Below are positions 52,435 through 61,713 of a stretch of DNA of 64,000 nt, piece by piece (positions within the stretch are counted from its first letter, which is position 1; every line of letters starts with the position of its first letter). The stretch comes from AV40 sp038230255 (GTDB lineage Bacteria > Verrucomicrobiota > Verrucomicrobiia > Chthoniobacterales > UBA10450), in NCBI GenBank assembly GCA_038230255.1, contig JBBRNP010000001.1:248001-312000 (forward strand), in the 5' to 3' direction. Below the pieces are notes generated by a model. The model was not told the origin of the DNA. It saw only the letters and a list, made by a program, of their open reading frames with translations, and did not search any database. The translations under genes were made by a program, and so were the position numbers.

Positions 52435-53571
52435 TTAAAGCCGGGTCGCCACGATGACGTGGCTCTCTTTGTAATTCCAGCGGTAGCCGAAGTTGAAACC
52501 AATCGGCGGCGGTCCGCTCTGCTCAAAAATCTCTTTCAGTTTCGGCTGGTAGTGTTGTTTGAAAATCTCGATTGGCCCGAGGTAATTGCCGAAGACGCGG
52601 ATGTTCCATTTATCGCGATTGAAGCTGGCAATCGGAATGCCAGCATCGTCCTGCACTATCGTTTTGCTATGATCGAGAATGAAATTGCGAATGCGACCGA
52701 AGCCTTCTTCAAACATCAAATAGGAAGATGACTTTAGGAAGCTGCATCCGACGCCGAAGTGATCAGAAAACCGGAGAAAGCCCGGCGTCGACGCGATTCC
52801 GCCATCGGAAATATCGGTCGTGAAGTAGTAAAGCGTCTGCTTCTGGTGGGAATGATTATCGATGTAATCGATCCGGACTCCGGGTGTTCCACCGCTGCCA
52901 GGACGGCTTTGTTGGAATGATCCGCCCTCGTTGAGCGAACCGTAAGTCACGTCTTTGATCGATTTGTTGGCGCGGGCGAGGAAAACGTAAAGGATTGGCA
53001 ACGTGCCTTTCAGTTCCTGGGAGTCGAGACTTACTTTCATATCCTTGGTGATGAAAAAACTGAATCGAAGCGAGGAATCCATCGCTTCCTCGAGATTGTG
53101 CAGGGCAGCGCCAAGATGATTTCCGATCCGGAGCGGGTCTGGCGGGGGCCCCAACGCTTCTTTGCCGCAAAGAATGTAGACGTCGGCTTTGGGAAAAAAT
53201 TGGTCGACGTAGAGAAAATCGGGGCCGCTGAACATGTAAAACGCCACCGGAATATGTTCTTTCGCTTCCGGGAAATATTGTTCCTCCCAGTTGTGCAGTT
53301 TCAGGAGCCGGCGCCTGTTCATTTTGGAAAAAATCTTTTCGAAATTCGCGGCGTGCTCTTGCCACGCCGGATCGCTCGTTAACGAAGCGAGCGGGGAATT
53401 TTTTGGAAGCGGCATCCCGGCGAGAAAACGCGCGGTATCGTCGGGAGGTGGCTGGGCAGTGGCAGCCTGCGCCACGATCGACCCGCCTACGCAAATGACT
53501 ACGGCGCGGCAGGCAAGGGCAAAGATCGACAATCTCGAAATTGTGATTTTTCCCGCGGCAAATTTTCTCAT
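52435..53571 (-). CDS. hypothetical secreted protein
   Basis: 378 residues from the ATG at 53571, which overlaps the permease stop as ATGA; an upstream extension is open but is out-of-frame permease sequence. Signal peptide (LSIFALACRAVVICVGGS). Mature part: no recognised catalytic motif, with FYMFSGPDFLYVDQFFPKAD, LPILYVFLARANKSIKD and a conserved-looking YFTTDISDGGIASTPGF. The translational coupling to an amino acid permease suggests a shared role, but no function can be named. Confidence 0.65.
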   Translation of the reverse strand: MRKFAAGKITISRLSIFALACRAVVICVGGSIVAQAATAQPPPDDTARFLAGMPLPKNSPLASLTSDPAWQEHAANFEKIFSKMNRRRLLKLHNWEEQYFPEAKEHIPVAFYMFSGPDFLYVDQFFPKADVYILCGKEALGPPPDPLRIGNHLGAALHNLEEAMDSSLRFSFFITKDMKVSLDSQELKGTLPILYVFLARANKSIKDVTYGSLNEGGSFQQSRPGSGGTPGVRIDYIDNHSHQKQTLYYFTTDISDGGIASTPGFLRFSDHFGVGCSFLKSSSYLMFEEGFGRIRNFILDHSKTIVQDDAGIPIASFNRDKWNIRVFGNYLGPIEIFKQHYQPKLKEIFEQSGPPPIGFNFGYRWNYKESHVIVATRL

Positions 53572-54908
53572 CGGGCAGCACTGACGCGTCTTCCGGCGCA
53601 AAAGTAAAGGAACAACCCGGCAATTGCGGTAACGAGACCGGCCACTGATTCCGTGGTTTTTGAGCGCAAAAGATAAATCATCATCCAAACGGTGATGGCA
53701 GCGAAAATGATGGGCGGCACCGGATAAAGCCAGACGCGGTAAGGCCGGGAAATGTTTGGCCGCGCCACCCGCAGCACAATTACGCCAATCACGGTCAGGA
53801 GCGAACAAAGGAGAAGCGCGAATTGAATATATACCACGACCAGTTCGAAACTTCGGGTCAACAAAAGCAAATTCACGATGAGCAACTGGACCAGGACCGC
53901 GTTTGCCGGAACGCCTGATGAATTCTTGCGTCCGAGAAATCGCAAGAGCCAATGGTCTTCGCCCATCGCCATCGTGACACGCGGTCCGATCCAGGTCATG
54001 GAGCTGATCGAAGAAATCAAACCCAGACAAATGATCGCGCCGACAACGCTGCCGCCGTTGTTTCCGAAAATGTGCCTGCCGGCAATCAGACCGACCTCTA
54101 TCTGACCACTCAATTCAGCCTCTGGTGTTGTGACGAGAAAAACCGCATTCAACAAAACATAGGCCGCCATCACGATGATGGTTCCAACAAGGAGCGAGCG
54201 CGGAACGGTCCGCTCCGGATCTTTTACTTCGCCAATGATGTAACTCGACGCGTTCCAGCCCGAGTAGGAATACATCACGAAAACTAATGCGACCGCGAAC
54301 GCGCCACTGAAAATCGAATTCACATCGCCGGTCGCCGGCAAAAAACCGATCGATTCCTTGGATTGAACAAGAAATCCTGCGCCGATGAGGGCTGCGATAA
54401 GCAGCAATTTCAACAGCGTCCAAAGATTTTGGAATGCGCTCCCGGCGCGCAAATTTCCGAAATGAAAAAGAGCTACGATCCAGACGACGGCGAAGGACAG
54501 CGCCAGGGGCGATCCGAATCCGAAGACGCCTTGGAAATATTTGCCGAAGGCCATGGCGGTGAGCGCGATCGGCGCAGCGAAACCGACGGTGGCGGAGATA
54601 AATCCGGCCATGAAGCCGACAGCGGGATGATAAATTTCGGAAAGGAAGTGATATTCGCCCCCGGAACGCGGGAGCGCCGCGCTCAGTTCACCGTAACAAA
54701 GCGCGCCACAAAGCGCGGCGATTCCACCCACGATCCAGAGCATGAGCAAAGCAAAGCCGGAGTGAATGTCGGCAACTTGAAATCCGAGACTGGTGAAGAC
54801 GCCGGTGCCGATGATGTTTGCAATCACAATCCCGCAGGCCGTGAAAAAACCGACGGTTCGTCGAGAAATTCCCGAGTTCGTCCCGGCGGTTTGGGGGGTT
54901 TCGTTCAT
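53568..54908 (-). CDS. APC-family amino acid permease
   Basis: 446 residues, 12 membrane helices. Family motif in helix 1, IIGTGVFTSLG, and the LSAALPRSGGEYHFLSEIY segment of helix 3 region, both typical of LAT/AAT-type exchangers. The IIGEVKDPERTVPRSLL loop is also standard. Substrate not readable. First gene of a coupled pair with the secreted protein above. Confidence 0.9.
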   Translation of the reverse strand: MNETPQTAGTNSGISRRTVGFFTACGIVIANIIGTGVFTSLGFQVADIHSGFALLMLWIVGGIAALCGALCYGELSAALPRSGGEYHFLSEIYHPAVGFMAGFISATVGFAAPIALTAMAFGKYFQGVFGFGSPLALSFAVVWIVALFHFGNLRAGSAFQNLWTLLKLLLIAALIGAGFLVQSKESIGFLPATGDVNSIFSGAFAVALVFVMYSYSGWNASSYIIGEVKDPERTVPRSLLVGTIIVMAAYVLLNAVFLVTTPEAELSGQIEVGLIAGRHIFGNNGGSVVGAIICLGLISSISSMTWIGPRVTMAMGEDHWLLRFLGRKNSSGVPANAVLVQLLIVNLLLLTRSFELVVVYIQFALLLCSLLTVIGVIVLRVARPNISRPYRVWLYPVPPIIFAAITVWMMIYLLRSKTTESVAGLVTAIAGLFLYFCAGRRVSAAR

Positions 54909-55004
54909 GTTGGGGTCGACAATGGCATTTCCGCGCGTGGTTGGCTAATTGCTCGAACGATCACTATTGTCAGAGATGGCCGACGGCATCATCGTGAACT
55001 CAAC

Positions 55005-55418
55005 ATGAAAACGATTCTCTCCCTGGAAACCATGACGCAGCTGGCGGTGTTTCTTGAAAATCGCCCTGGAGCGCTTTCTCGCGTGTGTGAAGCGCTGGCC
55101 AAAGCCGGCGTCAACATCCATGCGCTGACCGTTTCGGACACGGCCGATCATTCGGTGGTGCGTATGATTGTGAGCGATCCCACAAAGGCGCTGATGCTTT
55201 TGGGTGAGCGCGGCGTGCTCGCGCTCGAGAACGATGTCCTTTGCATCGATGCGGCAAACGAACTGGGGGTGCTCGGAAAAATTACCGACGCTCTTTCGCA
55301 CGCCGAAGTGAATATCGAATATGCTTATTTCGCGACCAGCGCGGGGTCGCCCAACGGTATCATCGTGCTGCGCCCATCGGACGTGGAAAAAGCGCGACAA
55401 GCGCTCGCGAATCTCTAA
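55005..55418 (+). CDS. tandem ACT domain protein
   Basis: 137 residues from the ATG at 55005 (or ATG 55032). Two ACT modules: QLAVFLENRPGALSRVCEAL with NIHALTVSD, and AANELGVLGKITDALSHAEV with NIEYAYF. ACT domains bind amino acids and regulate their metabolism. No enzyme is attached, so it may be a stand-alone regulator. The upstream stretch of this frame (from 54363) is the antisense of the permease gene and is not coding. Confidence 0.75.
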   Translation: MKTILSLETMTQLAVFLENRPGALSRVCEALAKAGVNIHALTVSDTADHSVVRMIVSDPTKALMLLGERGVLALENDVLCIDAANELGVLGKITDALSHAEVNIEYAYFATSAGSPNGIIVLRPSDVEKARQALANL

Positions 55419-55430
55419 AACGAGTTCGCT

Positions 55431-56129
55431 TCAAGGTTGGTCGCGATCGACAGGAGTGCCTCGCCATTCATTGCGCGCCTCCGCTATGAGCGGTGCGAGA
55501 CTGGCATAGAACCGAACGACGTAGACCAAATATCCAGCGAACCCAACCAGCTCGGCTGCGATTAGCCAAACGTGCGCGTTGTGAGCCAGAAAAATTTCCG
55601 GCCAGGTCCGAATTAAAATTGCCGAGATTAAGTTCAGCAAAAATATCCCCGGCAGAAGGAGGGCAATGTTGAGCCATTGATCACGCCGGACTCGCGCCGA
55701 CAAGCGATTACTGGCCTCTCCCGCACTGTCGCGCATGCGCGCATAAATCAGGCGGAGATCATAGACAAACAGAGTCCAGCCGATCGCGATGAAGGCGGCT
55801 CCGAAAGCAAACCAGCTCCCGGGTTTGCCAATTTGAGCAAATAGCACCGCCTCAACCAGGGCGCAGGCGATGTAGAGAAAGTTATGGCCAAACTCGAGCG
55901 GCCAGCGAATCACGGTCAGGATGTGCAACACCGCGCGCGACCAGAAAACAAAAATAATGAATAGGCCGGCGACCACGTAGAGCCAGAAAGAAAGTTCTCG
56001 CTCGGCAATCACCGTGTGGGCGTTCTCGATCAAAACCGTCAGGGCAACCCCTTGAATAATGCTCACCAGTGTGAGCTCGATCTCCACCACTGTGGAATCC
56101 AGTTCCGAGCGCGCCGCAGAAAATTTCAT
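55431..56129 (-). CDS. hypothetical integral membrane protein
   Basis: 232 residues with about six helices (LVSIIQGVALTVLI, LYVVAGLFIIFVFW, LYIACALVEAVLFAQI, SWFAFGAAFIAIGWTLFVY, IALLLPGIFLLNLISAI, VWLIAAELVGFAGYLVYV). No known domain. Its ATG overlaps the stop of the upstream glycosyltransferase-like gene as ATGA, so it is coupled to it and may help in the same process. Confidence 0.65.
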   Translation of the reverse strand: MKFSAARSELDSTVVEIELTLVSIIQGVALTVLIENAHTVIAERELSFWLYVVAGLFIIFVFWSRAVLHILTVIRWPLEFGHNFLYIACALVEAVLFAQIGKPGSWFAFGAAFIAIGWTLFVYDLRLIYARMRDSAGEASNRLSARVRRDQWLNIALLLPGIFLLNLISAILIRTWPEIFLAHNAHVWLIAAELVGFAGYLVYVVRFYASLAPLIAEARNEWRGTPVDRDQP

Positions 56130-59014
56130 GGTCGTGGCTCCTCCCGGTAAGGTTGATTTGATTGAAACGCTGTTAAGAGATTCTCGACGAGTCCGGCGGT
56201 TTTAGCATCATCACTCGATCGCGCGAGAGAAAGTGCGTTCTGAGCGGTAGCGACTGCCTCGGGAAATCTACCAGCTTCGGCGTAAGCGGCGGCCAACGTT
56301 GCGATGAGCATCGGCTGTTTGTCGCCCGCGATAAAGCCGGCACGTTCCGCCAATCGCACCGCTTCCGCGCCATTGCGCAGATCGCTTGCGGGCGCCGTCG
56401 CGCGCACCCAGGCAATCTCGTTCAAGAGAACTGGCGAATCGGGTGCGGACGCTGCAATCGTCGCTAATTGTTGCGAAGCATTCGGCGATTTGGCGGCGAA
56501 GCGCAGTGCCAGGCGGACGCGATCGGCGGCGTCGTTATTTTTAGGTTGAAGAAGCAACGCATAACTAAACTGCACCGCCGCGGTTTCGAAATCTCCAGTT
56601 TGGCCGGCGGCCAAAGCCAGCCGGTAATGCAATTCAGACTCGAATGGCGAAAGCGCGAGAGCATCGCGCGCGGTTTCAATCGCTTCGTGATCGCGTTGCG
56701 ATCGGCGAAGGGACGTGAATGAGACCGCGTAAGCAAATCTGTTTTCCATTCCCAGCTCAATCGCGTGTCGAGCTTCGTTCACGGCGCCTTCGAGATCGTT
56801 TTGCGTGAAACGAACGGCGCCGAGTTGAGCGTGCGCGTCACTACTGGATGGGGCGAGTTGAACCGCTCGTTCGGCATGTTCCAACGCCTCGGAAAGCCGC
56901 TCCGATTCGAGAGCGATCGCGCTGAAAAACCGCTGGGCGGTAGCACTGGAGGAATCCAACGCGACGGCGGTCGATGCTTCCGCGTACGCCCGATCGTTCT
57001 TGTGCTCGGCGTTTAATCTCGCTGCGTTATGAAGATGGCGGACGGGCGATTCGACTATCCACATGGAAGCGAAACTATTCAGTGCCCAAAAGATCAATAG
57101 AGCCGTGAAAACGAATTTCGATTTCGGCCATTTGTCGGACAAGAAACCGAAGCCGGCGGTGGCAAATGCGCAAAGCGACGTAAGCGCTGCCAATCCGTAA
57201 AATGCTTTTACCTGCGCATACGATGGCACCCGTAACGTCATGAAAATCACACCGACGACGATTGCGCCGGCAAAACTCAGCAACAAGAACCATTCGGCCG
57301 ACCGATTGCGCGCAAAACGATAGATCGCGACAACCGCTCCGAGAACGACGACGAAGGTCGGAACAACTGCGAGCAAATAACCGCCCACCACCAAATTGTA
57401 GTTCCACGGCGTCCGCGAAATTAGATCGGACAATCCGCCGCAAAGGCTGTCGCCCCAGAGTGTCGAATAAATTCCATCGGCGAAGCCATTGAAACCGCTA
57501 AATAGCGGAGAGGTAAGCGCCGCGCCAAAACGAAAGTAATCGCGGGCAACGTGAAACCCGGGATCTTGCCACCACGGAAATCCTAAGACGGGATCCCAGT
57601 TGCCGACAATGGGCGTGTCGAAGTGATGCCAGATCCGAGCGTAATGCCATCCGCCCGTAATCAGAATCGCCGCAATAGTTACCCCGAACCCGCGGAACCA
57701 GCTAAAGATCGAAGCTCGTTCTTGCAGGAGTTTGATCGTCAAAGCGCCGAAGAGCGGCGGAATGAGCAACAGGCTCGTCGCCTTGGCCAAGATGGCCAGT
57801 CCCGCGAAAGCGCCAAGCCAAAGATATTGCGATGCGGATACGCGCTCAAACTTGAGCGTGCGTAAGCCAAGGTAAATCGTGGCGGTCACGAGTGTCGCGG
57901 CCAAGGTCTCGTTTGTCACGTAATGCGAGAGATAAACCTGCATTGGCAAGAACGCCGCTGTCAGTAAGCCAACCAGTTGCGCGACAAGCCGGCCGGGGAA
58001 GAGCAAGCGAACACTCAGAAAAACGAAAACAAAATTCGCGATTCCGAAAATCATTGTCATCGCGCGCAAAACAGCCACCGCAGCGTCGTCCGCGACCGCG
58101 AGCCGACAGATTGACAGGGCCGCGGCGGAAACGGCGTAATAAAGTGGGGGCTGAAACATTTCGAACCCCTCGTTCGGCAGCGGCAACGCCTTGTTGTCCT
58201 GGACGTACTTAATATAAGCGATGTGGTCCTTAAAATCGTAGCCGCAATGAAACGGCAACATTTTCGTGTTGTTCCAAAAAAGGATGCCCCAGGCGATGCT
58301 GCATAGTCCGAGCAAGGCAAAGAGGTGCGAACGGGAAAATTCACTACCGCCGCCATTCGGCTTTTCCTTAAACCACCAGCCGCACGCGATTGTCAGGAGA
58401 ACCGCGAAAACTGCCAGTCCCGCCCACGTGCGCCAAATTTTGGGGAGCACATCGGATGTTCTTTCGCCTCCGGCAAGAAGATTGCCCGGACCGGCCCGTT
58501 TCGGGGTTGAAGCGAGCGCGCTACTGCGCCAGATCGATCCAGCGAGCGACACTTCCCACTTATCGTCAGTTCGCAAAGTCGACGAGTCCGCGGTTAATCT
58601 GAGCCAGAGCGCCGGCGGCGCGTCATCGTTAAAAACTCTCGCCTCGATCGTGTTCGGACCGACGCGGAAAAATTTCGAAACATCTAATGTGAAGATCTGT
58701 TTCCAGTTTCGCGTCGGAGCGGTTTGAACCGTTTCACCGTTAATTTTCAATTCGACCCGCTTGGCCGCGCGAACGAGTAATCGAGCCGATCTCGGCTCGG
58801 CTTCGAGCTGGAGCGTTCGGCGAAATGTCGCATCCATTGTTGCAACAAGATGTGTGCGCGCATCCATCGCGGTCGGAAATACAATCCACTCGGCGCACAG
58901 GTCCCGCGGCAGGAAATTAATTTTCGGATCGCGATCGCATTTCCATCCGAGCCAACCATAGGCGCCAGCGGCAGTCGCGAGCAAAGCGATTGCTGTCCAG
59001 AACGTTTTCAACAA
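56126..59014 (-). CDS. GT-C type membrane glycosyltransferase with C-terminal TPRs
   Basis: About 963 residues from a TTG near 59014; the ATG at 59077 would place the start inside tRNA-Arg, so it is rejected. One helix, an extracytoplasmic beta-sandwich-like domain (about 30-190), then roughly 11 helices of PMT/ArnT type, with PFHCGYDFKDHIAYIKYVQD and LPLPNEGFEMFQPPLYYAVS as the acidic first loop. The last ~250 residues are TPR-like (AVQLAPSSSDAHAQLGAVRF). Fusion of a glycosyltransferase with TPRs on the outer side suggests protein or complex binding. Coupled to the membrane protein below it. Confidence 0.75.
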   Translation of the reverse strand: MLKTFWTAIALLATAAGAYGWLGWKCDRDPKINFLPRDLCAEWIVFPTAMDARTHLVATMDATFRRTLQLEAEPRSARLLVRAAKRVELKINGETVQTAPTRNWKQIFTLDVSKFFRVGPNTIEARVFNDDAPPALWLRLTADSSTLRTDDKWEVSLAGSIWRSSALASTPKRAGPGNLLAGGERTSDVLPKIWRTWAGLAVFAVLLTIACGWWFKEKPNGGGSEFSRSHLFALLGLCSIAWGILFWNNTKMLPFHCGYDFKDHIAYIKYVQDNKALPLPNEGFEMFQPPLYYAVSAAALSICRLAVADDAAVAVLRAMTMIFGIANFVFVFLSVRLLFPGRLVAQLVGLLTAAFLPMQVYLSHYVTNETLAATLVTATIYLGLRTLKFERVSASQYLWLGAFAGLAILAKATSLLLIPPLFGALTIKLLQERASIFSWFRGFGVTIAAILITGGWHYARIWHHFDTPIVGNWDPVLGFPWWQDPGFHVARDYFRFGAALTSPLFSGFNGFADGIYSTLWGDSLCGGLSDLISRTPWNYNLVVGGYLLAVVPTFVVVLGAVVAIYRFARNRSAEWFLLLSFAGAIVVGVIFMTLRVPSYAQVKAFYGLAALTSLCAFATAGFGFLSDKWPKSKFVFTALLIFWALNSFASMWIVESPVRHLHNAARLNAEHKNDRAYAEASTAVALDSSSATAQRFFSAIALESERLSEALEHAERAVQLAPSSSDAHAQLGAVRFTQNDLEGAVNEARHAIELGMENRFAYAVSFTSLRRSQRDHEAIETARDALALSPFESELHYRLALAAGQTGDFETAAVQFSYALLLQPKNNDAADRVRLALRFAAKSPNASQQLATIAASAPDSPVLLNEIAWVRATAPASDLRNGAEAVRLAERAGFIAGDKQPMLIATLAAAYAEAGRFPEAVATAQNALSLARSSDDAKTAGLVENLLTAFQSNQPYREEPRP

Positions 59015-59050
59015 GACGAACCTGGGTTCAGTCGCGGCGTGAAAGAAATG

Positions 59051-59124
59051 CGTGCCTGGAGGGATTTGAACCCCCAACCTGCTGATCCGAAGTCAGCTGC
59101 TCTATCCAGTTGAGCTACAGACAC
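59051..59124 (-). tRNA. tRNA-Arg (anticodon TCG)
   Basis: 74 bases fold as a cloverleaf: acceptor GTGTCTG/CAGGCAC, D stem GCTC/GAGC, anticodon stem GCTGA/TCAGC with loop CTTCGGA (anticodon TCG), T stem GGGGG/CCCTC with TTCAAAT loop, discriminator G. CCA is not encoded. Confidence 0.96.
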
Positions 59125-59133
59125 AACGTTGAA

Positions 59134-59210
59134 AAATTCCAAACTCCAAGTTCCAAATCCCAAAGTCGATCACGAAAAGTTCGGAGCTTGGGGTTTGGGA
59201 TTTTGGATTT
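59134..59210. repeat. imperfect inverted repeat between two tRNA genes, family E
   Basis: Left arm AATTCCAAACTCCAAGTTCC, right arm on the minus strand AAATCCAAAATCCCAAACCC. It fills the gap between tRNA-His and tRNA-Arg and is made of short units resembling TTCCAAA. Confidence 0.65.
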
Positions 59211-59219
59211 AAAAAAGCG

Positions 59220-59292
59220 GGTGGTCGACGGGACTCGAACCCGCAACAACCAGGACCACAACCTGGGGCTCTACCATTGAGCTACGACCACC
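59220..59292 (-). tRNA. tRNA-His (anticodon GTG)
   Basis: 73 bases: acceptor GTGGTCG/CGACCAC with the extra G-1 paired to C73 that marks histidine tRNAs, D stem GCTC/GAGC, anticodon stem CCAGG/CCTGG with loop TTGTGGT (anticodon GTG), T stem GCGGG/CCCGT. CCA not encoded. Confidence 0.97.
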
Positions 59293-59429
59293 ATCACGGG
59301 ATTCAGATTCTAGTTTTTAGACGCGCGATTGCAAACGCGCAAAGAACACCGCGCCCGTGGCACACTCTCCGCTTCTGCTTTAACACGATGCCCCATCATC
59401 TCGTTGCAACCCGCATTCCGTTTGTTATC

Positions 59430-61643
59430 ATGCGCCCGCTGCGCTCCATGAAGAAACTCGGGTCGATCCTGCTCGCAATTTTGGTGTTTTGTCTGGCCGC
59501 GCCGGGCTTGCCCGCCCAATCGGACGATCCGAGCGAGACGTTTCTCAAAGCTTACATGACGTCGCAGCAGGGCGAAAAACTCGAGCACGAAAACCAATTT
59601 AAAGCCGCTCTCGCCAAATATCGTTTTGCCGGGAGCTTGCTCGACCAGTTGCGCAAGGGCCATCCGGATTGGCAGCCCGCCATCGTCGAATATCGAGGCC
59701 GCAAAGTGAGCGAAAGCATCCTGCGCGTGCAGGACAAAGCCGGTGTGCAGGAAAATGTAACCGCGACCGCACCGACCACTGAAAACGCCGCCGAGGCTCC
59801 GCCAGAACCGCCACCGGTCCAAGTCGCCAAGCAACCGGCAGCCCCGCCGGCGCCAGCCGCGAAACCGGCTCCGTCAAGTACACCAAACGAGGTTGCGATC
59901 GAGCAGGCGACTCGCAAACTGCGCGATCGAGTCGATCAACTCGAAGCTGAGCTGCAGAAATCGCGCACCCAGATGAGCGCGGTTGAACATGAAAAGCAAT
60001 CGTTGAACAGCCGTCTCGACGAAACGAAATCGAAACTCGACAAAGCTCAGGGCGATCTCGACAAAGCGAAAACGGCCGAGAAGCAAGTGCGCGATCAATT
60101 AACTCAGGCGCAGGCTTCGTTGAAGAAAACTGCGGCCGCCGGTTCAAACGACAGCAAAGCCCAGGAATCTCTCAAATCCGAAATCGCCCAGTTAAAGAAA
60201 GCGCTTACTACGGCGCAGCAAGGCCGCAGCGACGCCGAAAAAGAGCGTGACGCCGCCAGCGCAAAAGTGGCGAGCGCAGATCAACAACGCGCTTCCGCGA
60301 GCAAAGAGCGCGATGAAGCGAACGCGCGCGCGGCTGACGCCGACCAAAAAGTCGCGAGTGCAAACAAAGAACGCGACGATGCGCTCGCGCACTTGAAGGG
60401 ACTGAAGGACACCGAGCAGCGCGTTGAAGTGCTGGTCGCTGAAAATTCCGATCTAAAGCAGAAGCTGGCCGACGCGGAGAAAACGGTGCGGGAGATCAGT
60501 GCGGACAAACCGAAAAAAGAAAAAGAGCTCGCCGACGTGAAAAAACAAATCGGCGATCTTCAGCAGGAGCTCGCCGCCAGTCAGAAACAAAACCAAACTT
60601 ACGAAACTGCCGTCGCGCAATTGCGATCGCAGCTCGATGAGGCGAGCAAACAGCTCGAGCAGGTCAAGCTCGTCGGCACTACGCCCGAAGAAACGGCCAA
60701 GCTGACCAAAGAGAATGAAATGCTGCGCAACATCATTGTGCGCGAGCGTCAGGAAGAAGCGCGGCGCGATCAGGCGAAAAAGCTGATGCTGGCCGAGTTC
60801 GATAAACTGCAGATCAAATCGGAAACGTTGACTCAGCAGATCCAATTGCTGGCGCAACCGGTGACGCGCCTTACCACCGATGAACTAGCTTTGCTTCGCC
60901 AACCGGTCGTTTCGATTTCCGACGACAACCCCGGCGCGGTCAAAGCCAGTTTTAGCTTCGCTAAGAACACAAAAACGACCGGGTCCACCACAATCACGGC
61001 TGATAAACCGAACAGCGATCTGGTCGCTTCGAACAGGCCGCCCGGACAAACCGGCTACACCGTTCCAAGCATCTTCAAGCCGAACGTTCCCGAGGACGTT
61101 GTCGATCTTGCTCTGCAGGCCAAGGAGCAGTTCGACAAGGGCAAATACCGTTCGGCGGAAAAAATTTATCAGGAAATCCTGACCAAGACGCCGAACAATC
61201 TTTATTCACTCTCCAATCTGGGCGTGGTTTATTTTCGAACCGGCAAACTGAAAGCGGCCGAGTTAACGTTGAAGAAGGCGGTCGCGCTCTCCCCCAAGGA
61301 CGAATTCACCCACACCACGCTCGGCATTGTTTATTATCGGCAATCGAAATTTGACGAGGCGCTGACCGAGTTAACGAAATCACTCGGACTCAATCCGAAG
61401 AGCGCAACCGCGCACAATTACCTAGGCATTACTGCGAGTCAGAAAGGTTGGCAGGAAGCAGCCGAAAAAGAATTGCTCGAAGCAATTTCGGAAAACCCGA
61501 ATTACGCCGACGCGCATTTCAATCTCGCTGTCATCTACGCGACCTCGTCGCCGCCATCGAGAGAACAGGCGAAACAGCATTACGCGATGGCGACAAAACT
61601 CGGCGCCCAGCCGGACGCCGCGCTCGAGAAGTTGCTTCACTGA
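59430..61643 (+). CDS. secreted coiled-coil and TPR protein
   Basis: 737 residues from the ATG at 59430 (or 59448); earlier in-frame starts fall within or near tRNA-His and are rejected. Signal peptide (LGSILLAILVFCLAAPGLP), an Ala/Pro-rich stretch (about 110-150), a long coiled coil with heptads of Lys/Glu/Asp/Ala (about 155-440, including repeated SADQQRASASKERDEANARA-like units), then four or five TPR repeats at the C-terminus (YSLSNLGVVYFRTGKLKAAE, FTHTTLGIVYYRQSKFDEAL). Probably a periplasmic scaffold. No enzymatic motif. Confidence 0.8.
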   Translation: MRPLRSMKKLGSILLAILVFCLAAPGLPAQSDDPSETFLKAYMTSQQGEKLEHENQFKAALAKYRFAGSLLDQLRKGHPDWQPAIVEYRGRKVSESILRVQDKAGVQENVTATAPTTENAAEAPPEPPPVQVAKQPAAPPAPAAKPAPSSTPNEVAIEQATRKLRDRVDQLEAELQKSRTQMSAVEHEKQSLNSRLDETKSKLDKAQGDLDKAKTAEKQVRDQLTQAQASLKKTAAAGSNDSKAQESLKSEIAQLKKALTTAQQGRSDAEKERDAASAKVASADQQRASASKERDEANARAADADQKVASANKERDDALAHLKGLKDTEQRVEVLVAENSDLKQKLADAEKTVREISADKPKKEKELADVKKQIGDLQQELAASQKQNQTYETAVAQLRSQLDEASKQLEQVKLVGTTPEETAKLTKENEMLRNIIVRERQEEARRDQAKKLMLAEFDKLQIKSETLTQQIQLLAQPVTRLTTDELALLRQPVVSISDDNPGAVKASFSFAKNTKTTGSTTITADKPNSDLVASNRPPGQTGYTVPSIFKPNVPEDVVDLALQAKEQFDKGKYRSAEKIYQEILTKTPNNLYSLSNLGVVYFRTGKLKAAELTLKKAVALSPKDEFTHTTLGIVYYRQSKFDEALTELTKSLGLNPKSATAHNYLGITASQKGWQEAAEKELLEAISENPNYADAHFNLAVIYATSSPPSREQAKQHYAMATKLGAQPDAALEKLLH

Positions 61644-61646
61644 TTT

Positions 61647-61700
61647 TGTAGCGGCGGTCTATTTATCGCGCCGCAGCCTTGGCGAAGGCGGACGACCGTC
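61647..61700. repeat. intergenic repeat, family D relative
   Basis: Contains TGTAGCGGCGGTCT (61647-61660), the exact reverse complement of 27231-27244, and AGCCTTGGCGAAGGCGG (61675-61691), the exact reverse complement of 20939-20955 inside the CbiX gene. Confidence 0.6.
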
Positions 61701-61713
61701 GGATAGTTTCCGC

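Noticed and set aside
53572..54030. Upstream extension of the secreted protein at 52435-53571
   Set aside because: It is the permease gene read in another frame; the ATG at 53571 overlaps the permease stop and opens a signal peptide.
54363..55004. Long upstream extension of the ACT-domain frame
   Set aside because: It is the antisense of the amino acid permease; charged and repetitive with no similarity.
59015..59077. Start of the GT-C/TPR protein at 59077
   Set aside because: It lies inside tRNA-Arg, and the first residues are translated tRNA sequence.
59277..59429. Start of the coiled-coil/TPR protein at 59277 or 59388
   Set aside because: The first lies in tRNA-His; the residues before 59430 are not a signal peptide.
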